This document shows positions 32,573 through 40,681 of a stretch of 46,353 nt of DNA, piece by piece. Where the stretch lies: assembly GCA_001724025.1 (NCBI GenBank), contig MEDJ01000016.1:1-46353 (forward strand), read 5' to 3'. The position numbers and the translations under genes are program-made. This stretch comes from Acidobacteria bacterium SCN 69-37 (lineage in GTDB: Bacteria; Acidobacteriota; Vicinamibacteria; Vicinamibacterales; SCN-69-37). How positions within the stretch are numbered: position 1 is the stretch's first letter; each line of letters opens with the position of its first letter. Under the pieces are notes generated by a model. It was not told the DNA's origin. It did not search any database and saw nothing but the letters and a program-made list of their open reading frames with translations.

Positions 32573-34114
32573 ATGACGATGAAGCGCGTCACGGCGCTGA
32601 CGTGGACGACGCTCATCCTCGCAACGGACCTGGTCTGGCTGCTGGGCCTCGTCGTGTGTGCACTGGCCGGGCTGCCGATCGCACGTCATCACCTGGAGGC
32701 CGCGAGCATCGCCCTGGCCGTCGGCTTCTGTCTGCATGTCGTGAGTGTGTCGCGCGAGAGCGGCCGTCCGCGTCTGCCCTCGTGGACAACGCCGCCACGG
32801 ACCGTCCTGGTCGTCCCCGCAGCCGTGGCGGTGATCGCCTTCGCGTGGAGCGTGCGCCTGGGCCCGTTGTCGGACGACTTCGTGCTCCGGCAGTGGGCCG
32901 CGTCCGGTGACTGGACGAACGCCGGCTGGGACTTCTTCCGTCCGCTTCCCCTGGCCCTCTGGTCGCTCCTGATCCCGATCGGCGACTGGCCTGCGCTGCA
33001 CGTGGCGAACATCGCGATCCACGCGATCAACAGCGGCCTCGTCGCGGCGCTCGTCCACGGCTGGTATGGCAGGCGCGCGGCCGTGGCCGCCGGCGTGACG
33101 TTCGCCCTTCTCCCGACGAACATCGAAGCTGTCGCCTAGACCGCCGGAATCTTCGATCTCGTGTCGACGCTGTTCGTGCTGCTGGCCTGCCTCGTCTGGC
33201 TGGGACGTCGGCAACAGCGGCTCCACATCATCGCGTTGGCCGCCTGCTGTGTCGCCGGCCTGCTCGCGAAAGAGTCCGCCGTCGCCCTGGTCCCGCTCCT
33301 CGCGATGCTGGCGATCATGGCCTCTCCTGACGATGGTCCCGACGGTCGACGACAGATCGAGACGCTCGCGATCAGCAGCGTCGCCGTCATCGCCGTGCTG
33401 ATCGCCCGCTCGGCGTGGACGTCGTCGCTTGCCGGTCATCTCGCGACGTTCCCCTCGGATCGCCGAGCCGTGAAAGATCTCGTCCTGCGCCCGTTCGCCG
33501 GCCTCGTCACACCTGTCAGCACCGATCGCGGCCTCGGCCCCATCGTGTACGTGATCGGTCTCGTCGCCATCGGCCTGCTCGTGATGATCCTCGTCGAGCA
33601 CTGGCGGAATCGACAGACAGGTCCTCCGGGTCGTCAACCGCGCCTGGCCGGTACGGTGGTGGCCATCGCATGGATCGCGATTGGATCGCTGCCGTTGCTG
33701 GGAACACTCTTCGTGGCGCCCACACTCGAGGGTGGGCGATACCTCTATCTGCCGGCTGTCGGCTTCTCCTTCTTCATCGGCGCGGCCGCGTCACAGACAG
33801 GGCGGACCGGCGCGATCGGCATCGCGGCGGTCGTCGCTCTCTGGCTCCTGTACATGCCGTCCATGCAGGAGCGACGTCACGTCTGGCTCGAAGCCGCCGG
33901 CATGCGCGACGCGCTCCTCACCCAGGCGCGGGCGCTCGTTCTGGCCGATCGCTGCGGCACGCTCCACGTCGACGATGCCCCCGACAGCGTTCGCGGCGCG
34001 TTCGTCTTCCGGGTCGGACTCACTGACGCGCTGTCCGACATGCCGTATACCGCTCGCGGGCCGGACTGCACGGCACGGTGGAGTCAGACGCGGCTCGTGC
34101 CGCGCGCCGAGTGA
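32573..34114 (+). pseudogene. GT-C glycosyltransferase-like membrane protein interrupted by an in-frame amber codon
   Basis: One continuous frame encodes a multi-pass protein of 513 codons broken only by TAG at 33137-33139. Before it come LGPLSDDFVLRQW (acidic loop motif), FFRPLPLALWSLL and HVANIAIHAINSG. After it come TAGIFDLVSTLFVLLACLVWLG and CCVAGLLAKESAVALVPLL. Related GT-C/O-mannosyltransferase-like proteins read EAVAW at this point, so TGG to TAG, a single change, explains the break. Without read-through the first product has 188 residues and the second part would need a new start (GTG 33161). It could be a true pseudogene, a recent mutation or a sequencing error. Confidence 0.85.
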
Positions 34115-34135
34115 ACGAACCGAACGGCGGCCTTC

Positions 34136-35428
34136 TCACTTCTGGCCGGCCTTCACCATCCGCTCCTGCTGACGGCCGATGTACCAGCCGTTGACGAGCC
34201 AGACGATCGAAATGGGCACGGCGGCCCAGGCGATGCCGGCAATGCCCATCCCGAGCGCGGCCATCAGCGTGTAGGACCAGGCGCCCACCTGATCGCCGAG
34301 CCGGTAGACGAAGGTGTCGATCAGGCTTTTCGCCTTGTACTTCTCTTCCTGGCTGACCGTGGTGAACAGGATTTCGCGGGCTGGACGGGCGAGCGCGAAC
34401 TCGCCCGCCCGTCGCAGCACCTGGAACGCGACGATGACGGCGATCGTCGGCATGACGCCGACCAGGATGAACCCGACAATCGTCATGGCCGGCAGGATGG
34501 CGAGCGTCGCGGGAATCCCAGCCCAGCGCACGATGCGGCCCGTGAGCAGCATCTGCACGAACAGCGCGATGACGTTGATGATCAGGTTCAGCTGCGCGAA
34601 GAACTCCGTCCGCGCGACGCGGTCCGTGATCGTCGCATCGACGATCCATGCCTGCTGGAAGTACAGGAACGTCGTCAGCGTCGTGAACAGCAGCATGTAG
34701 GCGCAGATGCCGAGCAGGTAGCGCGACCCGAGCACTTGCGTCACGCCGGCCCACGCGCTGCCGCCCATCGGCCGCTCCGTCTGCATCACGCGCCCGGCCG
34801 CCTCGCCCACCGTGGCCGCATCGGCCAGTCGTCCGAACGCACGGACCGACAGTTCCAGCAGCAGCGCGGAGACGAGCAGCAGGTTGGCGGCCCCGAGCAC
34901 GCCGACCAGCCCGGCCGTCAGGCTCGACCCGAAGATGGCGCCGATGGTCGCCCCGGCCGCGATGAACCCGAACAGCCGCTTGCCCTGCTCGCGCGTGAAG
35001 AGGTCCACGAGCGTCGCCCAGAAAATCGAGACGACGAACATGTTGAAGACCGACACCCACACGAAGAACACGGCGCCAATCCAGAACTGGGCCGAGGCCG
35101 GCGCCCAGCGCGTCACGACGAAGAAGACGATCAGGTTGACCAGGAAGAACCGGTAGGCCACGCCGATGAACCGACGCCGCGGCAGCCGGGACACCAGCGC
35201 CGCAAACGGCGGGTTAAAGAGGATCATCCCGGTCAGCGTGCCGACGAACAGGAACGGCAGGTTCTCGACGCCATTGGCCACGCCAATCTCGTCGCGGATC
35301 GGCCGGAGGACGTAGTACGACGACAGGACGCAGAAGAAATAGAGCCACGCCCAGCCGAGCGCCGCCATCTCCGACGCCTCGACGCGGACGAAAACGAGCA
35401 GGCTGCGGTGGATCAGGCCGGCGGGCAC
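34136..35428 (-). CDS. NTP/NDP exchange transporter-like (MFS-type) membrane protein
   Basis: About 430 aa with roughly twelve membrane helices. GTG 35428 is chosen because the conserved segment LLVFVRVEASE before the first helix belongs to the family; ATG 35368 and TTG 35503 are alternatives. YFFCVLSSYYVLRPIRDEIGV in helix 1, FWATLVDLFTREQGKRLFGFIAAGATIGAIFGS, and AREILFTTVSQEEKYKAKSLIDTFVYRLGDQVG are typical of bacterial ATP/ADP-translocase-like carriers found in free-living species. True nucleotide exchange is not proven for these. The last codons and stop (CAG AAG TGA GAAGG) coincide with an AGAAGT-type repeat motif. Confidence 0.82.
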   Translation of the reverse strand: MPAGLIHRSLLVFVRVEASEMAALGWAWLYFFCVLSSYYVLRPIRDEIGVANGVENLPFLFVGTLTGMILFNPPFAALVSRLPRRRFIGVAYRFFLVNLIVFFVVTRWAPASAQFWIGAVFFVWVSVFNMFVVSIFWATLVDLFTREQGKRLFGFIAAGATIGAIFGSSLTAGLVGVLGAANLLLVSALLLELSVRAFGRLADAATVGEAAGRVMQTERPMGGSAWAGVTQVLGSRYLLGICAYMLLFTTLTTFLYFQQAWIVDATITDRVARTEFFAQLNLIINVIALFVQMLLTGRIVRWAGIPATLAILPAMTIVGFILVGVMPTIAVIVAFQVLRRAGEFALARPAREILFTTVSQEEKYKAKSLIDTFVYRLGDQVGAWSYTLMAALGMGIAGIAWAAVPISIVWLVNGWYIGRQQERMVKAGQK

Positions 35429-35522
35429 GACCGGGGCATCCCGGACGCCTGGGGAGAACGACGACACGTCATCATCGAACCTCAGCCGATGGTCCCGGCA
35501 CAAGTCACGTCGTGCGCAGGGT

Positions 35523-35590
35523 CCCTGGGGCTGAAGCCCCAGGGCTCCGAAGAGATCTCCGAACGGAGCCCCGGGGCTTCAGCCCCGGGG
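35523..35590. repeat. Paired REP-like hairpins in opposite orientation
   Basis: Hairpin 1, CCCTGGGGCT-GA-AGCCCCAGGG (35523-35544), and hairpin 2, CCCCGGGGCT-TC-AGCCCCGGGG (35569-35590), each have 10-bp perfect stems. They are mirror copies, joined by GGCTCCG (35543-35549) and CGGAGCC (35564-35570) around a GAGATCTC centre, so the whole 68 bp can also fold as one long cruciform. It lies between divergently arranged genes, upstream of the AI-2E-type permease. Confidence 0.9.
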
Positions 35591-35622
35591 AGCCAACCTC
35601 CTGTTGACCCGCTCGGCGTTCC

Positions 35623-36807
35623 ATGCGCATGATGGACTCGGTGTCCACGACGCCCATGACCGAACATCGTTTCCGGCGGCTGTTCCTCCTCTGCCTCGTC
35701 GTCGGGATCTCGGTCGCCTTCCTCGTGCTGCTGCAGTCGTTCCTGATGACGATCCTGCTGGCAGCCACCTTCTCGGGTCTCGTCTACCCGCTCTACGCCA
35801 GGCTCGTCAGGCTCCTGCACGGCCGTCGCTACGCCGCCTCGGGCCTGACGCTGCTGATTGTCGTCCTGGTCGTGATTCTGCCGCTCATCGGCATCTTCAC
35901 CGTGGTCATCAACCAGGCCATGCGCGTCACGGGCAGCATCACGCCCGTGGTGGAGCGGTTCATCTCGGAGCCGACGTACCTCGATCAGCAGCTCGAACGC
36001 CTGCCCGGCTTCGAGTACATCGAGCCGTACCGAAACGAGATCGTCACGCGCGCCGGCGACATCGTGAAGGCCGTGGGCACGTTCCTGATCGGATCGCTGT
36101 CGAACACGACGCGCGGCACGGTCACGTTCATCTTCCACTTCTTCATCCTGCTCTACACGATGTTCTTCCTGCTCGTGGACGGCCCGGGCATGCTGCGACG
36201 CGTGCTCGGCTACCTGCCGCTCACGCGCGACGACGGGCAGCGGGTGAAGGACCGGTTCGTGTCGGTGACGCGCGCGACGATCAAGGGCACGGTCGTCATC
36301 GGCGTCATCCAGGGGACGATGGCCGGGCTCGCGTTCTGGCTCGTCGGCATCCCGGACGTCGTGTTCTGGACGGTCGTGATGATCGTCCTGTCAATTCTGC
36401 CGCTCATCGGCGCGGCGCTCGTGTGGGTGCCCGCTGCCGTGATCCTGGCTGCCTCCGGCCAGGTGATGCAGGCCGTCATCCTCGTGCTCTTCTGTTCGCT
36501 CATCGTCGGATCGGTCGACAACGTGCTGCGGCCGCGGCTCGTCGGACGCGACACGAAGATGCACGACCTGATGATCCTGTTCTCCACGCTCGGCGGCCTG
36601 ATCGTGTTCGGCCCCGTGGGCTTCATCGTCGGCCCGATCCTGGCCGGGATGTTCGTGACGTCGTGGGAGATTTTCGGATCGGCATACAGGGACGTGCTGA
36701 ACCCGTCGCCCGACCCGGCCGAGCGGCAGCCGCTGCCGCCCATCACCGACACGCCTGCCACGGGCACGCCCGCGCCAACCGACGACGCAGAGTCCGAACC
36801 GGCCTGA
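35623..36807 (+). CDS. AI-2E family transporter (TqsA/PerM-like permease)
   Basis: 394 aa from ATG 35623; ATG codons at 35629, 35632 and 35656 are possible starts. Eight or so membrane helices with the family pattern: FLMTILLAATFSGLVYPLY at the N-terminus, a soluble segment between helices 3 and 4, TVVIGVIQGTMAGLAFWLVGIPDVVFWTVVMIVLSILPLIGAALVW, and DNVLRPRLVGRDTKMHDLMILFSTLGGL near the C-terminus. The acidic Pro-rich tail is probably cytoplasmic and disordered. Members export AI-2 or exchange Na+/H+; the substrate here is unknown. It is 68 bases before etfA, which has its own -10-like site. Confidence 0.9.
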   Translation: MRMMDSVSTTPMTEHRFRRLFLLCLVVGISVAFLVLLQSFLMTILLAATFSGLVYPLYARLVRLLHGRRYAASGLTLLIVVLVVILPLIGIFTVVINQAMRVTGSITPVVERFISEPTYLDQQLERLPGFEYIEPYRNEIVTRAGDIVKAVGTFLIGSLSNTTRGTVTFIFHFFILLYTMFFLLVDGPGMLRRVLGYLPLTRDDGQRVKDRFVSVTRATIKGTVVIGVIQGTMAGLAFWLVGIPDVVFWTVVMIVLSILPLIGAALVWVPAAVILAASGQVMQAVILVLFCSLIVGSVDNVLRPRLVGRDTKMHDLMILFSTLGGLIVFGPVGFIVGPILAGMFVTSWEIFGSAYRDVLNPSPDPAERQPLPPITDTPATGTPAPTDDAESEPA

Positions 36808-36847
36808 CACACGGGGATTCCCGGCCGGGGGTCTGCCGCCCGATTGG

Positions 36848-36853
36848 TATACT
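36848..36853 (+). promoter_or_regulatory. Putative -10 box TATACT upstream of etfA
   Basis: GGTATACTGCGGC lies 27 bases before the etfA ATG (36875), the same form as at 4347, 17006 and 31741. It suggests etfA is not dependent on read-through from the permease gene. Confidence 0.45.
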
Positions 36854-36874
36854 GCGGCGACAGTCTGAAGCGCC

Positions 36875-37837
36875 ATGATCCTCCTCGTTGCCGACACGTC
36901 CGACGATCTCCCGACTCCCGCGTCCCTCGAAGCCCTTGCCGCCGCCAGGCAGATTGATCCGGCCGTCACGGCCGTCGTCCTCGGCCGCGACACGGCCGCT
37001 GCTGCCGATGCCGCCGCCCGCCTGCCGGTGACCGAGATCATCCGCCTCGAACACCCGGCGCTGGGGACCTATACGCCCGACGGCACCGTGGCCGAACTGG
37101 CGGGCCTGGTCGGCTCACTCGCGCCATCACACGTGGTGCTGCCCCACACGTATCAGGCACGCGATTTCGTGCCGCGCCTGGCCGCCCGGCTGGCGGCACC
37201 GCTGCTGACCGAGTGCACGGGCATCGCGACGGTCGAGGGGCGCGTGACCTTCGCGCGGCCGATCTTCCAGGGCAAGGTCGTGGCCGACATCGTGCTCGAC
37301 GGACCGGCTCCGCACATCGTGACCGTGCAGATCGGCGCGTTCCGGGCCGACGATCTCCCCACGACGACCGCCCCGGCGCCAATCCGCCAGGTGCCGGCCG
37401 CCATAACCGACGCCGACATCCGCCAGGTCGTCGAGCCGCCATTCCGCGACGCGCAGCAGGAGGTCGATCTGTCCACTGCCACGCGCATCGTGGCCGTCGG
37501 GCGCGGCGTGAAGGACGAGACGCAGCTGGCCATGGTGCGGCAGCTCGCCACCGCGCTCGGCGCCGAGATCGCAGCCTCGCGGCCGCTGTGCGACGCCGGC
37601 TGGCTGCCCATGGATCGCCAGATCGGCAGTTCGGGCCAGACCGTGGCGCCGCAGCTCTACATCGCCCTCGGCATCTCGGGCGCCATCCAGCACATCGTGG
37701 GCATGAAGGGCGCGAAGACGATCGTCGCCGTCAACACGGATGCCGACGCCCCGATCTTCGAGATCGCCGACTACGGCATCGTCGGCGATCTGTTCGACGT
37801 GGTCCCTGCGCTCGTCGCAGCGCTCGAGGCGCGCTGA
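36875..37837 (+). CDS. etfA: Electron transfer flavoprotein alpha subunit
   Basis: 320 aa. The N-terminal half has the ETF fold ([31 protein letters not shown]). The C-terminal FAD-binding domain is canonical: [87 protein letters not shown]. It forms the ETF heterodimer with etfB (31774), which is separated from it by three unrelated genes. The stop is only 4 bases before the ETF-quinone oxidoreductase start, so these two are coupled. Confidence 0.96.
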   Translation: MILLVADTSDDLPTPASLEALAAARQIDPAVTAVVLGRDTAAAADAAARLPVTEIIRLEHPALGTYTPDGTVAELAGLVGSLAPSHVVLPHTYQARDFVPRLAARLAAPLLTECTGIATVEGRVTFARPIFQGKVVADIVLDGPAPHIVTVQIGAFRADDLPTTTAPAPIRQVPAAITDADIRQVVEPPFRDAQQEVDLSTATRIVAVGRGVKDETQLAMVRQLATALGAEIAASRPLCDAGWLPMDRQIGSSGQTVAPQLYIALGISGAIQHIVGMKGAKTIVAVNTDADAPIFEIADYGIVGDLFDVVPALVAALEAR

Positions 37838-37841
37838 CGCG

Positions 37842-39509
37842 GTGCCCGATCGCGAAGTCCTCGACGTCGACATCCTGATCGTCGGTGCCGGTCCGGCCGG
37901 ACTCGCGGCCGCGCTGCGCCTGGCCCAGCTCCAGAAGGCCGCCGGCGGCGAGCCGCTCAGTATCGCCGTCCTCGAGAAGGGTCGCGAACCCGGCGCTCAC
38001 GCGCTCTCGGGCGCCGTGCTCGATCTTTCGGCGCTGCGCGATCTCATCCCCGACTACGCCGATCGCCAGGCGCCAGTGGACACGCGCGTCACGGACGACG
38101 AAGTCCACCTGCTGACGGCCGGCCGGGCCTGGCGGCTGCCGTTCACGCCGCCCCCGCTCGCCAATCACGGCTGCGCACTGATCTCGCTGAGTGCATTCGT
38201 CGCCTGGCTGGCCACGCAAGTCGAAGCCGAAGGGATCGATCTGTTCAGCGGCTTCGGCGGCGCCGAACTCCTGTGGGACGGCCACGTCGTCACAGGCGTG
38301 CGTACGGGCGATCGTGGCCTCGACCGGCAACGCCAGCCCACTGCGGCGTTCGAGCCGGGCGTCGACATCCGCGCGACGCTCACCATCATCTGCGACGGCG
38401 TGCGCGGCAACCTGACCAAGGTCCTGGTGCAGCGCCTCGGACTCGATCGCGATCGGTTGCCGCAGGTCTACGCGCTCGGCATCAAGGAACTGTGGGAAAC
38501 GCCCGACACGCGCCTGGCGCCGGGCCGCGTGATCCACACGATGGGCTACCCGCTGCGCCTGCACGAGTTCGGTGGCGCGTTCCTCTACGGCCTGCCGGGC
38601 AACCAGATCTCGATGGGGCTGGTCACGGGCCTCGACTATCACGACCCGCTGTTCGATCCGCACCAGGCGTTCCAGCGGCTGAAGCAGCACCCGTTCGTGT
38701 CGACGCTGCTCGATGGCGGCTCGCTCGTGAAGTACGGGGCCAAGGCGCTTCCCGAGGGCGGCTGGCACGCGATCCCGCGGCTGGCCTCGGACGGCGTCCT
38801 GATTGCCGGCGATGCCGGCGGGTTCGTGAACTCGCTGCGGCTCAAGGGCATCCACCTCGCCATGCGCAGCGGGATGCTCGCCGCAGAGACGGCCTTCGAG
38901 GCCGTGCGCGCCGGCGACGTCTCGGCCGCGCGACTCGCCCGCTACCAGGACGCGATCGATCGAAGTGCCATCAGGACGGAGCTCTACCCGGTGCGCAACG
39001 TGCACCAGGCCTTCGGCCACGGCCTGGCCGCCGGTGTGGCGTTCGCTGGTCTCTCGATGCTGACGGGTGGCTGGTGGCTGCGCGATCCCATGCCCGCCAC
39101 GGCCGGACACGAGCGGACCGCGACGCTGGCCGATTTCTACGGATCGGCAGCGGAGACGGCCGTCGCGCGACGTTCCGCGCCGAAGTACGACAGGCGCCTC
39201 ACCTTCGATCGCGTCACGGGCGTCCACCACTCGGGCACGCACCATCGCGAGGACGCGCCCTCGCACCTGCTCGTACACGACCTCGAGATCTGCCGCACGC
39301 GCTGCGCCGTCGAATACGCCAACCCGTGCACGCGCTTCTGTCCCGCGCACGTCTACGAGATGGTCGACGACGGGCAGGGGGGGCGACGGCTGCAGATCAA
39401 CGCCTCCAACTGCGTCCACTGCAAGACGTGCGACATCATGGACCCGTACCAGATCATCGACTGGGTCCCGCCCGAAGGCGGCGACGGTCCGCAGTACGAC
39501 GGCATGTAA
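37842..39509 (+). CDS. Electron transfer flavoprotein-ubiquinone oxidoreductase
   Basis: 555 aa from GTG 37842, four bases after etfA. FAD motif GAGPAGLAAALRLAQL, GAHALSGAVLDLSALRDLIPDY, GAFLYGLPGNQISMGLVTGLDYHDPLFDPHQAFQRLKQHP and IAGDAGGFVNSLRLKGIHLAMRSGMLAAE are diagnostic of ETF-QO. The C-terminal 4Fe-4S domain supplies CTRFCPAHVYE and NCVHCKTCDIMDP. The enzyme sits on the inner face of the membrane and passes electrons from ETF to quinone, linking acyl-CoA and amino acid oxidation to respiration. Length matches the bacterial family. A strong hairpin follows the stop. Confidence 0.96.
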   Translation: MPDREVLDVDILIVGAGPAGLAAALRLAQLQKAAGGEPLSIAVLEKGREPGAHALSGAVLDLSALRDLIPDYADRQAPVDTRVTDDEVHLLTAGRAWRLPFTPPPLANHGCALISLSAFVAWLATQVEAEGIDLFSGFGGAELLWDGHVVTGVRTGDRGLDRQRQPTAAFEPGVDIRATLTIICDGVRGNLTKVLVQRLGLDRDRLPQVYALGIKELWETPDTRLAPGRVIHTMGYPLRLHEFGGAFLYGLPGNQISMGLVTGLDYHDPLFDPHQAFQRLKQHPFVSTLLDGGSLVKYGAKALPEGGWHAIPRLASDGVLIAGDAGGFVNSLRLKGIHLAMRSGMLAAETAFEAVRAGDVSAARLARYQDAIDRSAIRTELYPVRNVHQAFGHGLAAGVAFAGLSMLTGGWWLRDPMPATAGHERTATLADFYGSAAETAVARRSAPKYDRRLTFDRVTGVHHSGTHHREDAPSHLLVHDLEICRTRCAVEYANPCTRFCPAHVYEMVDDGQGGRRLQINASNCVHCKTCDIMDPYQIIDWVPPEGGDGPQYDGM

Positions 39510-39524
39510 GCCGTACACACACAA

Positions 39525-39554
39525 CGGGCGGGATGATGTGCATCACCCCGCCCG
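39525..39554 (+). terminator. Hairpin after the etfA/ETF-QO unit
   Basis: CGGGCGGGATGATG, loop TG, CATCACCCCGCCCG: a 14-bp stem with one A-C mismatch, starting 16 bases after the stop. No T-run follows, so termination may be weak or Rho-assisted. Confidence 0.6.
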
Positions 39555-39574
39555 CGTGCGGCCCCTCTTGCGGC

Positions 39575-39703
39575 CCAGTAGCCTCGTAGCCTGGTCGCCC
39601 TGCAGTCAGTAGCCCTGCGGTCTTGTCTTCCCAGGGCCTCGTAGCCTTCCAGCATCCTGGGCCTTCCAGCCTACTCCCAGCCTGCAGCCTCCCAGCCTTC
39701 GTC
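39575..39703. repeat. AGCCT-type simple repeat between convergent genes
   Basis: About 130 bases of degenerate units such as CAGTAGCCTCGTAGCCTGG, GTAGCCTTCCAGC and CCCAGCCTGCAGCCT. It fills the rest of the gap between ETF-QO (plus) and the ThuA gene (minus). It is the same family as 28745-28797, and no coding potential is seen. Confidence 0.85.
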
Positions 39704-39705
39704 CA

Positions 39706-40656
39706 TCAGTTGCCGCCGCCGCGCGCGCCGCCCGGGGCACCGGCCGCGCCGGGACCACCGCCACGACGTCCGCCGCCGCCCATGCGGCCGGCCGGCCGCT
39801 CGTGCATCAGCGAATCGATCGGTCGCTTGGCCGCCCACGCGATCGCGCGCAGCAGCATCGGCTGCACCTGCGGGTGCGAGAAGTTCTCGTACACGTGTCC
39901 CTGCATCCAGACGAATGCGCGGAACGGCTGCTGGCCGCCGAGCGACCGGAAGAACGGCCGTTCATAGGTCCAGATCTGCGGCACCTGGGTCCCGGCAAAG
40001 CCCTTCGCGCTCGGCGTGTCGGCAATCTTCGCCGAGGCGAGGACCGTGACGGCCGGATCGTCGCTGTTCGGCCGCTTCGCCCAGGTCATCTTGAAGAACG
40101 CCTCGTCGGTGATCGTGAAGTTCGTCATGCCCTGCATGATCGGGTCGTTCGGCGCCTCGATCGTGTACGGCACTTCGGCCCGCAGCGTGAAGTTCGTCTC
40201 GCCGTGGCGCTTCGCGCCGCCGAAGATCGTGGACCACCACACCTCGTCATCGGCGCAGATGGCGTCGTGCGCGCCCACCAGCCCGCCGCCGCGCGCGAGG
40301 AAGTCCTCGAGCGCCTGGCGCTCGCGCAGCGTCATGTAGCCGGCGTCGCCCTTGTACATCACGATCACGTCCGTGTCCGCGAGCTGCTCGGCCGACGGGA
40401 AGCTCAGCCCGCCGTCGACGATGGCCCCGCGCGCGGTGAGCAGCTTGCTCCAGTCCGCCAGGAACTGCGGGTAATCGTGCTCGCCGTCTCCATGCGTCTT
40501 CAGCCCGCCACGGATGTAAATCCGAATCGGCGGCGTCTGCGCCTGCACGGCCGCCGCCTGGGCGGGGGCGCCCTGCGGCGGCGCCTGCGCCGCCGCCATC
40601 ATCGGCATCCCCAGCGCCATAGCGAGCGCCGCACACATTACTGTCCGAACCTTCAT
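39706..40656 (-). CDS. Exported ThuA-domain protein
   Basis: 316 aa. ATG 40656 is chosen because AGGAGG lies 6 bases upstream; ATG 40662 would sit directly on it. The Sec signal MKVRTVMCAALAMALGMPMMAAAQA is followed by a ThuA (glutamine-amidotransferase-like) domain: YIRGGLKTHGDGEHDYPQFLADWSKLL, DTDVIVMYKGDAGYMT, FLARGGGLVGAHDA, and PQIWTYERPFFRSLGGQQPFRAFVWMQGHVYENFSHPQVQPMLLRAIAWAAKR. ThuA-like proteins are tied to disaccharide and glycoside oxidation; catalytic function is uncertain. The C-terminal tail is Gly/Arg-rich (GGGGRRGGGPGAAGAPGG). Last gene of a three-gene unit, 25 bases after the dehydrogenase. Confidence 0.9.
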   Translation of the reverse strand: MKVRTVMCAALAMALGMPMMAAAQAPPQGAPAQAAAVQAQTPPIRIYIRGGLKTHGDGEHDYPQFLADWSKLLTARGAIVDGGLSFPSAEQLADTDVIVMYKGDAGYMTLRERQALEDFLARGGGLVGAHDAICADDEVWWSTIFGGAKRHGETNFTLRAEVPYTIEAPNDPIMQGMTNFTITDEAFFKMTWAKRPNSDDPAVTVLASAKIADTPSAKGFAGTQVPQIWTYERPFFRSLGGQQPFRAFVWMQGHVYENFSHPQVQPMLLRAIAWAAKRPIDSLMHERPAGRMGGGGRRGGGPGAAGAPGGARGGGN

Positions 40657-40681
40657 GTCCATCCTCCTGCGTCGTTCCTGG

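Noticed and set aside
33137-33139. TAG as a sense codon (pyrrolysine or reassigned amber)
   Set aside because: No pyl genes in the window, and no other gene here has an internal TAG; the relatives' Trp at the site makes a TGG to TAG mutation or miscalled base simpler.
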